Shown: in pieces, positions 26,733 to 35,709 of the stretch
Position numbering within the stretch: position 1 is the stretch's first letter
Layout of the letters: every line of letters begins with the position of its first letter
From: Roseiarcus sp963717215
Lineage (GTDB): Bacteria > Pseudomonadota > Alphaproteobacteria > Rhizobiales > Beijerinckiaceae
Assembly (NCBI GenBank): GCA_963717215.1
Contig: CAVQVS010000006.1
Location: forward strand, 1,204,740-1,268,739
Length of the DNA: 64,000 bases
Reading direction: 5' to 3'
Position numbers and translations under genes: made by a program
Notes under the pieces: generated by a model
Database searches by the model: none
Told to the model about the DNA's origin: nothing
What the model saw: the letters and a program-made list of their open reading frames with translations, nothing else

Positions 26733-26880
26733 TTAAGGCCTAAAGGATTTCAACCTCACGCCGGGCCGCTTGCCATTCGTAAACTCAATACCCGTCCCTT
26801 CAAGGGCGGCGACGATCTTGTCGGCTGTGTCCCGCCTCCCGCCGAGCTCGCCATCTACCGCCTCAAGCCGTCTCACCGGA
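26733..26880 (-). pseudogene. C-terminal remnant of an XRE-type regulator
   Basis: The last 45 or so codons of a Cro/C1-type regulator: LEAVDGELGGRRDTADKIVA then ALEGTGIEFTNGKRPGVRLK, the usual tail of small alphaproteobacterial XRE proteins, where the last helix and the FTNG-PGVRL strand are diagnostic. No start is present; the upstream side is IS21 sequence, so the gene was cut by an insertion or deletion. Confidence 0.5.
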
Positions 26881-27215
26881 GATGCGCGACCTTTACGATC
26901 GTCGTCACCCCGTCCATCACAACAATCTCGTGGCTCCAGTCGAATTGATAAGCCTCGCCCGGCGCTAACGTCAGCGGCACAAAGGCACCCGCCGTCGCGT
27001 TTGCATTCGGTCTTTGCCCAGCTTCGCGCATAACGGCGGACCGCGTCATACCCGCCGCCGTATCCGAGCGCCCGCAACTCCTCGAAAATCCGGATCAAGG
27101 TCAGTCGCTCTCGCGCCGGCGCTTCGACGTTTGCCGCCAACAGTCGATCGAGTTGCTCTTTCCACCTTCCAAGTTTCGCGCGCGGCTGCGTCGCGGCAGG
27201 TAATGGAAGCGAGGA
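26880..27215 (-). pseudogene. IS21-family transposase (IstA) remnant
   Basis: Fragment of the IstA transposase in two frames. One gives KLGRWKEQLDRLLAANVEAP and LTLIRIFEELRALGYGGGYD, the other FVPLTLAPGEAYQFDWSHEI then VVMDGVTTIVKVAHL, which contains the first DDE Asp (FDW). A frameshift lies around 27010, and both ends of the gene and istB are missing. A dead IS21 copy adjoining the XRE remnant. Confidence 0.7.
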
Positions 27216-27443
27216 TCCCGTTCTTCTCCAGCCTTACAGAAGATTGCGACTTCGAGCTCACCGTTGAGGAGATCGTCGTCTATCTTGGCCGCGGGAGCGT
27301 CACCAATCTCAAGATCCTTGAGAGATTCGGTGCTCCCGCGATGCAATCACGTCGCTGTCCCGGGTTTCTCTCAACCCGGTTGTGTCGTCTGGCGATCAAA
27401 GGTTGAAGGCGATGGCTCGGATTAGTGGTCAAACGGACATAGC

Positions 27444-29820
27444 CTACCCACTTGTCGCGGGTCCCTCGATCATCTCGCGAATTTTGCTGGCGAGCGCGTC
27501 CATCGTGAATGGCTTGATAACGATCTCCATTCCGGGCTCAAGGAATGCGTTTCCTGCGGCGTCTTCAGCGTACCCCGTTACGAACAGGACCTTCAGACCT
27601 GGGCGGGTGATGCGCGCGGCGTCCGCAAGCTGGCGGCCGTTCAGGCCAGGCAGGCCGATATCGCTCACCAGAAGATCGACGCGCTGCGACGATTGCAGAA
27701 TTCGTAGCGCAGCTGCGCTATCAGCCGTTTCGAGCGCGTTGTAACCAAGATCGTTGAGGGTCTCGACGACGAGGAAGCGGACGACGGCTTCGTCCTCTAC
27801 GATCAACACAACCTCGTTGGCCTCGGCGCGATTGTCTCCAGAAGACTCCTGCACCGGCAGCCCGACGTCGTCGCCCTTGTAACGCGGCAGGCAAATCTCG
27901 ATCGAAGTCCCTTTTCCAGGCTCGCTGTCGATCAGGACGGAACCGTCGGACTGCCTGACGAATCCATAGATCATCGACAGGCCGAGCCCGGTGCCCTTTC
28001 CGATTGGCTTGGTGGTGTAGAATGGATCGAAAGCGCGGGCTTTTACGCTCGGCGACATTCCGACGCCGGTGTCGCTAACCCGCAGGCAGACATATTCGCC
28101 TGGGCTCACATCACGCTGGCGCGCCTGGCGAGCATCGAACACTTGGTTCGCCGTGTCTATCGTCACGGCACCGCCGTTTGGCATGGCGTCCCGCGCATTG
28201 ATCGCGAGATTCAGGAGCGCATTTTCGAGTTGATTCCCATCGCACCTGACCATCCAGAGGCCCTCGCCTGCAGCAACGCGCAAATCGACATTCTCACCGA
28301 GCGAGCGGCGCAGTAACTCCTCGACAGTCCCGATCAGCTCGTTGGGGTTCAAAGGACGAGGATCGACGGGCTGGCGACGAGAGAACGCCAACAAACGGTG
28401 CGTCAAAGTCGCGGCGCGGTTGGCAAACTCCAGGGCTCCGTTCAGAAACCGGTCAAGGTCACCAATCCGCCCTTCGGCAATCCGTCGTCTTGACGATATC
28501 GAGAGCGCCGAGAATCCCCTGAAGGAGATTATTGAAGTCGTGAGCGATGCCGCCGGTTAGCTGCCCCAAGGCTTCCATCTTCTGGCTTTGGCGCAGCGCT
28601 TCCTCGGCTTGCATCAATTGGCCAGTACGCTCAGACACCCGCTGTTCAAGGGTCGCGTTGACGTCGGCTAGCGTCTGCGCTGCGATCTTTTGGTCTTCAA
28701 TATCGGTGTTGCTGCCGACCCAGCGCAATATGACGCCGTAGGCTCCGCGCGTGGGGAACGCACGAGCGAGATGCCAACGATACGCGCCGTTCGCGCTTCG
28801 GATCCGAAATTGCGCTTCATATGGTGCGCCATCGTTGAGCGCCGCTTGCCAAAGCTCGGCGGCGACCGACCTATCGTCGGGATGAAGAAGGGTGCTCCAC
28901 CCATCGCCGTCCAGCGTTCCGGATTTCACGCCGCTATATTCGTAAACGCGCTCGTTGAACCAATCGAGCTGACCATCCGGGCGCGCCGTCCAGACGTGGT
29001 TAGGCATCGCCTGCGCGAGCGTGCGGAACTGAGCCTCGCTGGCGCGGAGGATTTCCTGCGCCACGCGTCTTTCGTTCACGTCGCGAAGAATGGCGGTGAT
29101 GAGCACGCGCGACTGGCTTTCCCAGCGCGAGAGCGACACTTCGAGATAACTCGCCGAGCCATCCTTGCGTCGCGCCATCACCTCGACTGGCTGGCGTACG
29201 GCATCACCATCCAGGACTGCGCGTCGCGTCGCGTTCCACGCCGCGCGATCCTCGAAGAGGAGTGCCGCCGGCTGGCCGATCAGTTCTTTCGCCAGATAGC
29301 CGAACTGGCGATCCGCCGCCGGATTGGCAAACTGAATAATGTCCTCATCGTCCAGGGTGAGGATGACGTCAGGCGCACTGTCCACAACGGCGTCGTAGCG
29401 CGCATTTTGCCGCTCGCGCAGGAGACGTTCGCGTTTGACCGCGACGGACACGTCGAAGACCTGGATGAGACAATAGCGGTTCGGCGGGTCGTCGACCGCG
29501 CGCACCGTCGCGTCGTGAATCATGTCCTGACCCGACCGGCTTTTCAGCGGCAGAAGCTTCGGGTGCAGGGACTGGGTCAGAAGACGCGACGTTCCCGATT
29601 CCAGCGAAGCCGTTACGGCGAATGAAACGTGATTGACGCTGCCTTCCGGGAACAGATCCTCGAAGTAAGCGCCAATCGCGGCCTCGCGTAAAATGGTCGA
29701 AGCGGACGCCAGCCACGCGTTCCACGCGACAACCCGGCGATTGCAGTCGAGAACCGCGACGCCCAGGTCAACCGCGTCAAATAGCGTCCACGCCAGACCT
29801 TTCTGGGTCGCGTCAAGCAT
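27444..29820 (-). pseudogene. PAS-domain hybrid histidine kinase, split by a frameshift
   Basis: Last gene of the che operon. From ATG 29820 it has successive PAS domains (FDAVDLGVAVLDCNRRVVAW; DSAPDVILTLDDEDIIQFAN; QAMPNHVWTARPDGQLDWFN), then the phospho-acceptor helix MEALGQLTGGIAHDFNNLLQ (His about 427). The frame stops at 28459. The rest reads in a second frame from about 28488: RRIAEGRIGDLDRFLNGALE, an ATPase domain (NLAINARDAMPNGG, DTGVGM, GLGLSMIYGF) and a receiver domain with Asp in LLVSDIGLPG, to 27444. Dropping one base near 28488 gives about 795 residues. It starts eight bases inside cheC. Confidence 0.85.
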
Positions 29821-30469
29821 TCGAGGGTAGCGGGGCTTCACCTGCTGTTCTTGCGATGAATTCGTCCATCAAAACCTTCAAGGCCTCAAGCGAGGGCAGG
29901 TCCATCAACAGGGCGATGTAGCCTTGGATATCGCGCTCTCGGAGGGAAAAATTGATGTAAACGAACAATACGAAATCGCCGGCCTTCGGCGGCGGCGGGA
30001 GGCTGAACAGCGCCGTGCTGTCGCCGCGCAGGATCTCCGGCAGGGATATCATCAAAGTCCGCTGCAGCAGGTTCGCGATGGTGGCCAGGCAGCCATTCAA
30101 AATGATGTTGCCGGTCTCGGCGAGCGCTTCATGCTCGAGTTCGAGAATGTCTTCGAGTGGCAGGTTTCCGCTCGTGACCGCGCGAACCAGTTCGAGACTG
30201 CGTGTTTCCGGAAAGATCAGAAGCGCGCGACCATGAATGTCCCCGTCAAACACCTGGTGCACCGCGACGAGTCTGTTGGGTTCATTCTTTCCCAGGGTTT
30301 CTATCGCCCGCGCGCGCGGGATCAGGTCCACCCTCGGCACGGACAGCAGCACTTGCTCGCCGGTCATTTCCCGCAGGCTGAGCGCCGCCTTGCTAACGCC
30401 GAGGTTGACGAGCTCGGTCAGCGCGTCGAGCTCAAGTTCGTTCAGCGTAGACGGCAATTCTGCGTTCAT
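29813..30469 (-). CDS. cheC: CheC-like chemotaxis phosphatase
   Basis: A 218-residue CheC/CheX/FliY-family protein, expected to dephosphorylate CheY-P. The repeated active-site helices appear as LTELVNLGVSKAALSLREMT and LAETGNIILNGCLATIANLL, the latter with the conserved E-x-x-N pattern (ETGN). The first helix has ELVNLG, with E and N at the matching spacing. It overlaps the CheY gene upstream by four bases and the kinase downstream, so it belongs to the same unit. Use of CheC rather than CheZ is common in alphaproteobacterial accessory che systems. Confidence 0.82.
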   Translation of the reverse strand: MNAELPSTLNELELDALTELVNLGVSKAALSLREMTGEQVLLSVPRVDLIPRARAIETLGKNEPNRLVAVHQVFDGDIHGRALLIFPETRSLELVRAVTSGNLPLEDILELEHEALAETGNIILNGCLATIANLLQRTLMISLPEILRGDSTALFSLPPPPKAGDFVLFVYINFSLRERDIQGYIALLMDLPSLEALKVLMDEFIARTAGEAPLPSNA

Positions 30470-30849
30470 GTCGCGCCAGATCGAATCTGCCGCACGGCTC
30501 CAGCAAGAAAATCCCTGAGCGCCGGTTCGGTAAGCGGTTTGGAAAGAAAGGTGGCGCCGACTGCGTTGGCTCGATCGATGATCTCCTGTTGGTGGTTGGC
30601 GGAAATTACCGCAACGGGCATCGTGGGGCGTATCCGGCGAACCTCCGCCGCGATCTCCAGCCCGTCTCTCCCCGGCATGTTGAAGTCCACCACGACCAGG
30701 TCTGGTTTTTGCTCTTCCAACGCAGCCAGCGCCTCGTCGGCGTTGGCGGCCTCGACGCGGGTCCAGTCAGGATAAAGCCCGCTCAGCACCTTCGCGACCG
30801 CCATGCGCGCCAGTTTGCTATCGTCGACCACGAGAATTTTAAAGACCAT
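30466..30849 (-). CDS. Single-domain response regulator (CheY-like)
   Basis: A 127-residue receiver domain. Acidic pocket VVDDS (Asp9/Asp10), phosphorylation site Asp55 in LVVVDFNMPG, the switch Ser/Thr in AVISANHQQE and the Lys in FLSKPLTEPA are all present. It lies 42 bases after cheA and overlaps cheC by four bases. It is probably phosphorylated by CheA and dephosphorylated by CheC. No output domain, so it acts by protein binding or as a phosphate sink. Confidence 0.9.
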   Translation of the reverse strand: MVFKILVVDDSKLARMAVAKVLSGLYPDWTRVEAANADEALAALEEQKPDLVVVDFNMPGRDGLEIAAEVRRIRPTMPVAVISANHQQEIIDRANAVGATFLSKPLTEPALRDFLAGAVRQIRSGAT

Positions 30850-30891
30850 GAAACCTCAACCAAAGGACGAAAGCGTGAATCTAAGACGCGC

Positions 30892-32796
30892 TTAAGATTG
30901 CAGCGTAAACACCTCCCTGACGTCGAGAACGAGGAGCACCTGACCATCGCCGAGCATGGTCGTCCCCGCGATCGCCGGAATTCCGGACAGGAAACCATCT
31001 GCAGGCTTTAGCATAACGTCCATACGCGCGCCGAGCCTGTCAACTTCGAGACCCCCCAGCACGCCGCCGCTCGACGCCACAACGACGGTCGCGTCGGAGC
31101 TCGATTCCGCCTTCGCCCAGCCAAGGGTCGCGGCAAGTCCGATGAGGGGAACAGTCCGATTACGCAGCACCAACGCGTGGGCTTGACCGACAGATCGGAT
31201 CTCGTCTCGGCGCACGCGGACGGTTTCGATGACGGCGTCCAACGGGATACCGAACCATTGGCCACCCGCCTCAACCGTCATCACCCGCGTCATCATCACG
31301 CTGAATGGGAGCACGAAGCGCACAAGGCTGCCGGCGCCGGCGCGTGTCTCGATCCCGACGCGCCCCCCCAGGCGTTCGATGCACTCGCGCACGGCATCCA
31401 TGCCGACGCCCCGCCCGGAAAGGTCGGTGACGTCGGCCGCCGTGGAGAAGCCCGGCAAGAAGATGAGGTCGATCGCGGCTTCCTCGCTCATGCCGGCGAT
31501 CGTGTCAGCGGTCGCCAGACCACGTTCAACCGCCGCCCTGCGGATCCGATCGGGGTCGATGCCACGACCGTCGTCCTCAACCTCTACGACAACATGGTCG
31601 CCCTCGCGGCGCGCGCGCAGGCAGATCGTGGCGATCGCGGATTTCCCTGCCGCCGCGCGCGCGGCGCTCGGCTCAACGCCGTGATCCATCGCGTTGCGCA
31701 CGACGTGCAGCAATGGCTCGAACAGCATCTCGACGATCGCCTTGTCGGCTTGGGTCTCTTCGCCCTCGATGCCCAGTCGGACTGGCTTCGCCAGCGATTC
31801 TGACATTTCGCGCACGAGTCGCGAGAACCGTTGGAACACGCGCCGCAGCGGGAGGATCCGCAATTCCAACACAGCTTTTTGTAAGCCATCGATCAGGCGG
31901 TCGAGCTTGCCGTACTCGTTCGCGAGTGAAGCGGAGAACGCGTTGTCACCTTCCCGCGCCAGCATTGCGATGTGGCCAATGGCGTTCTTCGCAACGGTCA
32001 GTTCTCCCGTAAGGTCCACAAGCGCATCCACCCGCTCGGCGTCGACGCGCAGTGAGCGGGACAAGGGATCGGTGCGAATGCCGACTGGCTCGATCGGATT
32101 GGGGGCGAGCGCTCCCTTCAGGCTGACCATCGCCGCGTCAATCGCGCGCGCGAGACGGGTCGGTTCGAGACCAGCGAGGCTCTCCGCAACGGCTTCGGCA
32201 ATCCGTTCAGAGGCGCCGGGGCGCCCCAGATGGCGAAAGACATTGGCGGCCACGCGCCCAGCCGACGCGATCCGACCCTCCAGTCCCTCGCCGCGGACCG
32301 CCAGCAACGCGATCTGCCCATGCAGAATGTCGAGCGCGACATCGGAGGGTTGCGCCTCCGCCGGGACAAGGGAGGCTTCTGTCTCCGCCGCCTCGCCCGT
32401 CGGGCGCTCGATTGCCTCTTCGCCAGCCACGAAGCGGGCCGCGAGCCGATCCGCCGCGGCGTCGGCCTCATTCGGAAGTTCGCCGCTCTCCTCTATGGAA
32501 TCGAGCCACTGAACGACCTGGTCGAGGCAGGCGAGGCAATCGCCGATGAGGCCGGCGGTAACTGGGCGATCGCCCTGGCGGACCATCGACAAGACATCCT
32601 CGGCGGCATGCATCGCACGCCCCATAGCCGCGAAATCGACGATCCCGGCGCCCCCTTTGAGCGTGTGAAACGCACGAAAAGACCCATCCAGGCTCGCGCG
32701 GTCTCCGGGATCGCGCTCCAACGCGAGAAGGTCGCCCGTGACCTGCTCGATCAGTTCGCGCGCCTCCACCACAAACTGTTCGAGGAACTCGTTCAT
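30892..32796 (-). CDS. cheA: Chemotaxis histidine kinase CheA
   Basis: A 634-residue kinase. P1 HPt domain with His44 in FRAFHTLKGGAGIVDF; a variable linker; P3 dimerisation (RVDALVDLTGELTVAKNAIG); P4 ATPase with HVVRNAMDHGVEP (N box), VEVEDDGRGIDP (G1) and FLPGFSTAADVTDLSGRGVG (G2); and P5 CheW-like domain from about residue 500 (QWFGIPLDAVIETVRVRRDE). Only one HPt and no receiver. Overlaps the upstream cheY gene by four bases. Central kinase of the operon. Confidence 0.95.
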   Translation of the reverse strand: MNEFLEQFVVEARELIEQVTGDLLALERDPGDRASLDGSFRAFHTLKGGAGIVDFAAMGRAMHAAEDVLSMVRQGDRPVTAGLIGDCLACLDQVVQWLDSIEESGELPNEADAAADRLAARFVAGEEAIERPTGEAAETEASLVPAEAQPSDVALDILHGQIALLAVRGEGLEGRIASAGRVAANVFRHLGRPGASERIAEAVAESLAGLEPTRLARAIDAAMVSLKGALAPNPIEPVGIRTDPLSRSLRVDAERVDALVDLTGELTVAKNAIGHIAMLAREGDNAFSASLANEYGKLDRLIDGLQKAVLELRILPLRRVFQRFSRLVREMSESLAKPVRLGIEGEETQADKAIVEMLFEPLLHVVRNAMDHGVEPSAARAAAGKSAIATICLRARREGDHVVVEVEDDGRGIDPDRIRRAAVERGLATADTIAGMSEEAAIDLIFLPGFSTAADVTDLSGRGVGMDAVRECIERLGGRVGIETRAGAGSLVRFVLPFSVMMTRVMTVEAGGQWFGIPLDAVIETVRVRRDEIRSVGQAHALVLRNRTVPLIGLAATLGWAKAESSSDATVVVASSGGVLGGLEVDRLGARMDVMLKPADGFLSGIPAIAGTTMLGDGQVLLVLDVREVFTLQS

Positions 32797-33179
32797 TGGG
32801 AAACGCCGCAGAACATCGCCATGGTGCGGGCAAGATCCGCGCGGCCAATCGGCTTAGCCGAGTAGAAATTGGCGCCGGCCACGCGCGCCGCTTCGATGTC
32901 GGCGGCCTTCGACTCGGTGCTGGTGACGAGCGTCGGAATTGAGGACAGTGGCAAAGCCTGCCGCCTCAACGCGCTCAGGAAAGTGACGCCGTCCATCAGG
33001 GGCATATTGATGTCGACGATCACTGCGTCCGGCTGGCTGACGAGCAGCCTTTCAAGCCCTTCGAGGCCATTTAGCGCCTCCTCAACCTCGAAACCCGCCT
33101 CTTCCAGGATTTGTCGATAATAGAGCCTGACGAGATTCGCATCGTCCACGACCAGGATACGCATCTTGCGGTCAGCCAT
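32793..33179 (-). CDS. cheY: Single-domain response regulator (CheY-like)
   Basis: A 128-residue receiver domain with VVDDANLVRLYYRQIL, phosphorylation Asp56 in AVIVDINMPLMDGV, TLVTSTESKA (switch Thr) and FYSAKPIGRADL (conserved Lys). It overlaps cheR upstream by eight bases and cheA downstream by four. Two CheY proteins flank CheA in this operon, a layout in which one is often the output and the other a phosphate sink; which is which cannot be read from sequence. Confidence 0.9.
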   Translation of the reverse strand: MADRKMRILVVDDANLVRLYYRQILEEAGFEVEEALNGLEGLERLLVSQPDAVIVDINMPLMDGVTFLSALRRQALPLSSIPTLVTSTESKAADIEAARVAGANFYSAKPIGRADLARTMAMFCGVSQ

Positions 33180-34020
33180 GCGGCGCCTCCGGCGGCTTAC
33201 GGTAAACGATGGCGTCTTCGAACCGGCACACTTCGAACAAAGAGGAGATGCGACTCATCGATTCCGCATGGCCGAGGCAGATATATCCTCCGGGCGCCAG
33301 GCTCTCATAGAGATTCTCGGCCGCCACGCGGCGCGAGGTGTCGTCAAAATAGATGAGCAGGTTTCGGCAGAAAATGACGTCGAACAGACCGTGCGGCCGT
33401 GTTTCGTCGCGTTCGACGATATTGGTCGTCGTGAACCGCACCGACTGACGCAGTTCGTCGATGATGTGCCAATGCTCGGGTCCGGCGGGCGTAAAATATT
33501 TGCCGGTCAGCGCCGAGCTCAAACGCATCAGTGCGCGCTTGCCGAAAACGCCGGTCCGCGCGGCTTCCAGGACATTGGTGTCGATATCCGAGCCGATGAT
33601 CTCGATGTCGTGAGCGTCCACCTCGGCCCAATTCTCCAAGAGCCACATTGCAATCGAATAGGGCTCCTCGCCCGTCGAACACGGGAGAGACCAGATCCGC
33701 ATCGTCTCGCCTCGCGGTTTCACGCGAAGACGCTCCTGAAGCAAATTGGACGTCAGACAGGCAAACTGGTGGTCCTCCCGATAGAAATAGGTTTCGTTGA
33801 CCGTGGACGCGTTGATCAACTGCTCCAGTTCGCCTTGAACATTCGCGCGCAGTCGCGCGAAATAGCTGGCGAAGGAGGACGACCCAGTCGCAATCATCCG
33901 GTCCTCGACGCGACGTTCCACGAAATAGCGTCGAGCCTCAGTGAAGGCCATTCCAGTATGACGGTAGAGATAATCGCACAGCCGGCGATATTCCTCGGCG
34001 TCAAGCAGGGTGGAACTCAA
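33172..34020 (-). CDS. cheR: Chemoreceptor glutamate methyltransferase CheR
   Basis: SAM-dependent methylation of receptor glutamates, for adaptation. An N-terminal helical domain (EEYRRLCDYLYRHTGMAFTE, then RRVEDRM) precedes the methyltransferase domain with TYFYREDHQF, the SAM motif SLPCSTGEEPYSIAMWLLEN and DVIFCRNLLIYFD. 282 residues is standard. The start is a TTG at 34020, overlapping the HEAT gene stop by four bases. No C-terminal pentapeptide-binding beta subdomain is obvious. Confidence 0.93.
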   Translation of the reverse strand: MSSTLLDAEEYRRLCDYLYRHTGMAFTEARRYFVERRVEDRMIATGSSSFASYFARLRANVQGELEQLINASTVNETYFYREDHQFACLTSNLLQERLRVKPRGETMRIWSLPCSTGEEPYSIAMWLLENWAEVDAHDIEIIGSDIDTNVLEAARTGVFGKRALMRLSSALTGKYFTPAGPEHWHIIDELRQSVRFTTTNIVERDETRPHGLFDVIFCRNLLIYFDDTSRRVAAENLYESLAPGGYICLGHAESMSRISSLFEVCRFEDAIVYRKPPEAPHG

Positions 34021-34634
34021 CCACGAGGCGCCGGGGACACGCCGCGCAAACGGTCAGCGACGACCTTGATGGCGAAACTGAGGAACGGATCGTCCGGAAA
34101 ACGCCCGGCGCAACGCGAGAGCGACGGCCCCGCGCTTGCGTCTCCGATCTCGCCCAGGGCTTCCACCGCGGCTGCACAAACATTGGCCTGTGGCTCAGCT
34201 TCGATAAGCGCGCACAACCAGCGCTGTCCCTCGTTGCCCCCAGCGTCGCGCACGAGATCGCATGCGAGCAGCCGCACATCCGGATCGGAGTCTTCCAGCA
34301 ACCCCGGCAAGAACGGCTGAGCCGCCTCCGGCATGGCGCGCAGAGCGTCCATAGCGCCCGTGCGGGTGTTGGCGTCATCGAGCCGCAGGTAGGGCAGAAC
34401 GACATTTGCGCTTTCTGAGGTCCCAATTCTGGCTAGCGCAGTAAAGATCGCCTCGCGCACGCGGGCCTCGCGCTCATGGGCCAGCGCCTCGCCCAGCGAG
34501 GAAACTGCGGCGGGATCGCACGCTGTGCGCGCCGCGGCCCAACGCTCGTCAGCTAAAGCACTCGCCAAAGACGGAAACGCCCGATGCGGTGCTTTCGCGG
34601 CCGCCCTATCAGACTCTTTGCGGATTAGGGGCAT
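34017..34634 (-). CDS. HEAT-repeat protein
   Basis: A 205-residue protein made of about five helical repeats of roughly 31 residues, for example SLGEALAHEREARVREAIFT, NVVLPYLRLDDANTRTGAMD, FLPGLLEDSDPDVRLLACDL and LCALIEAEPQANVCAAAVEA. The pattern is that of HEAT/PBS-lyase repeats. It is a likely scaffold or protein-binding adaptor for the chemosensory complex. It overlaps cheB by 26 bases and cheR by four. HEAT proteins occur in some non-flagellar chemosensory operons; the partner is unknown. Confidence 0.8.
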   Translation of the reverse strand: MPLIRKESDRAAAKAPHRAFPSLASALADERWAAARTACDPAAVSSLGEALAHEREARVREAIFTALARIGTSESANVVLPYLRLDDANTRTGAMDALRAMPEAAQPFLPGLLEDSDPDVRLLACDLVRDAGGNEGQRWLCALIEAEPQANVCAAAVEALGEIGDASAGPSLSRCAGRFPDDPFLSFAIKVVADRLRGVSPAPRG

Positions 34635-35709
34635 GGAGGGGCGTCAGCTTTCTTAATTGCCCAGCGATATTCGGCAGCGGCAGCACCCACATCGCTCCTC
34701 CTGCCTCGACGAGCTTCCCAGGCATGCCCCATACAACAGCCGTTTCCTCCGCCTCAGCGATCGTTCGGCCTCCAAACGCACGAAGTCTCGCCATTGATCC
34801 AGCGCCATCGTCGCCCATGCCGGTCATCAGAATTCCTACGAGGAGATGAGCGGGAACATGTGCGATGGCGCTCTCCACCAACCGGTCGGCGCTCGGATGC
34901 CAGGGGCGCCTGGAATCCGCACGCACTGAAGATACGAGCAGGTCGTCGGCGATCTTCGAAATAATGACGTCCGCGTCGCCGCGTCCGATATACGCGTGGC
35001 CGGGCTCGAGCGGCGTGGGCCGCGTGACCTCGCTGACGCCGATCGCGCAGAGACCATCGAGGCGCCGCGCGAGCGCGCCAGTAAAGCTCGCCGGCATATG
35101 TTGCGCGATGACGATGGGCCAAGGAAACGTCGACGGCAACACGCCGAGCAGCGCCTCCAGCGCAGAGGGTCCCCCTGTTGAGGTCCCGACCAAGACGATA
35201 CCCGCGCCTGACTCCCGCTCGGGGGCCGGGGTGCCGGCGCCCAGACGCGAACGCGCGGAGACGCCTCCGCCAAAGCGATGCTGGACGCGTTCGCGCAGAC
35301 GAAGACTTGCCTTGATCTTGGCGCCTGCGGCCGCTCGCACCTTGGCGACGAACAGCGGTCCGAACACTTCCATGTGCAGGGAAAGCGCGCCTTCTGGCTT
35401 CGGTACGAAATCCACCGCGCCCAGACGCAACGCCTCGAGCGTCTCGTCCGCGCCGTCGCGCGTCGACGACGAAACCATTAGCACAGGGCGAGGGTGTTCG
35501 ATCATGATCCGGTCGAGGCAGGTGAGACCGTCCATGCCTGGCATATGAATGTCGAGCGTGACGACGTCGGGATTGACGATCGCAAGCTGCTCCAGACCCT
35601 CTGTGCCATTGCGCGCGAAACGCACCTCGAACTCGGCGACGTCGGCGAGCACGCGGCCCAACAGCTTGCGCATGAGGGCCGAATCGTCGACCACCAGGAC
35701 CTTGATCAC
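34609..35709 (-). CDS. cheB: Protein-glutamate methylesterase CheB
   Basis: Receptor demethylase/deamidase controlled by phosphorylation. The receiver domain has VLVVDDSALMRKLLG and Asp53 in TLDIHMPGMDGL. The linker is longer than usual. The esterase domain has the catalytic triad in LVGTSTGGPSALEALL (Ser), IAQHMPASFTGALARRLD (His) and LMTGMGDDGAGSMARL (Asp). 366 residues; GTG start at 35709, overlapping the CheW gene stop by four bases. Together with CheR it gives this system an adaptation loop. Confidence 0.94.
   Translation of the reverse strand: MIKVLVVDDSALMRKLLGRVLADVAEFEVRFARNGTEGLEQLAIVNPDVVTLDIHMPGMDGLTCLDRIMIEHPRPVLMVSSSTRDGADETLEALRLGAVDFVPKPEGALSLHMEVFGPLFVAKVRAAAGAKIKASLRLRERVQHRFGGGVSARSRLGAGTPAPERESGAGIVLVGTSTGGPSALEALLGVLPSTFPWPIVIAQHMPASFTGALARRLDGLCAIGVSEVTRPTPLEPGHAYIGRGDADVIISKIADDLLVSSVRADSRRPWHPSADRLVESAIAHVPAHLLVGILMTGMGDDGAGSMARLRAFGGRTIAEAEETAVVWGMPGKLVEAGGAMWVLPLPNIAGQLRKLTPLHAPNPQRV

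Noticed and set aside
22021..27215. A complete genomic island with attL/attR at tRNA-Val
   Set aside because: I could not find a second copy of the tRNA 3' end in the window, so borders cannot be stated; only the module and remnants are annotated.
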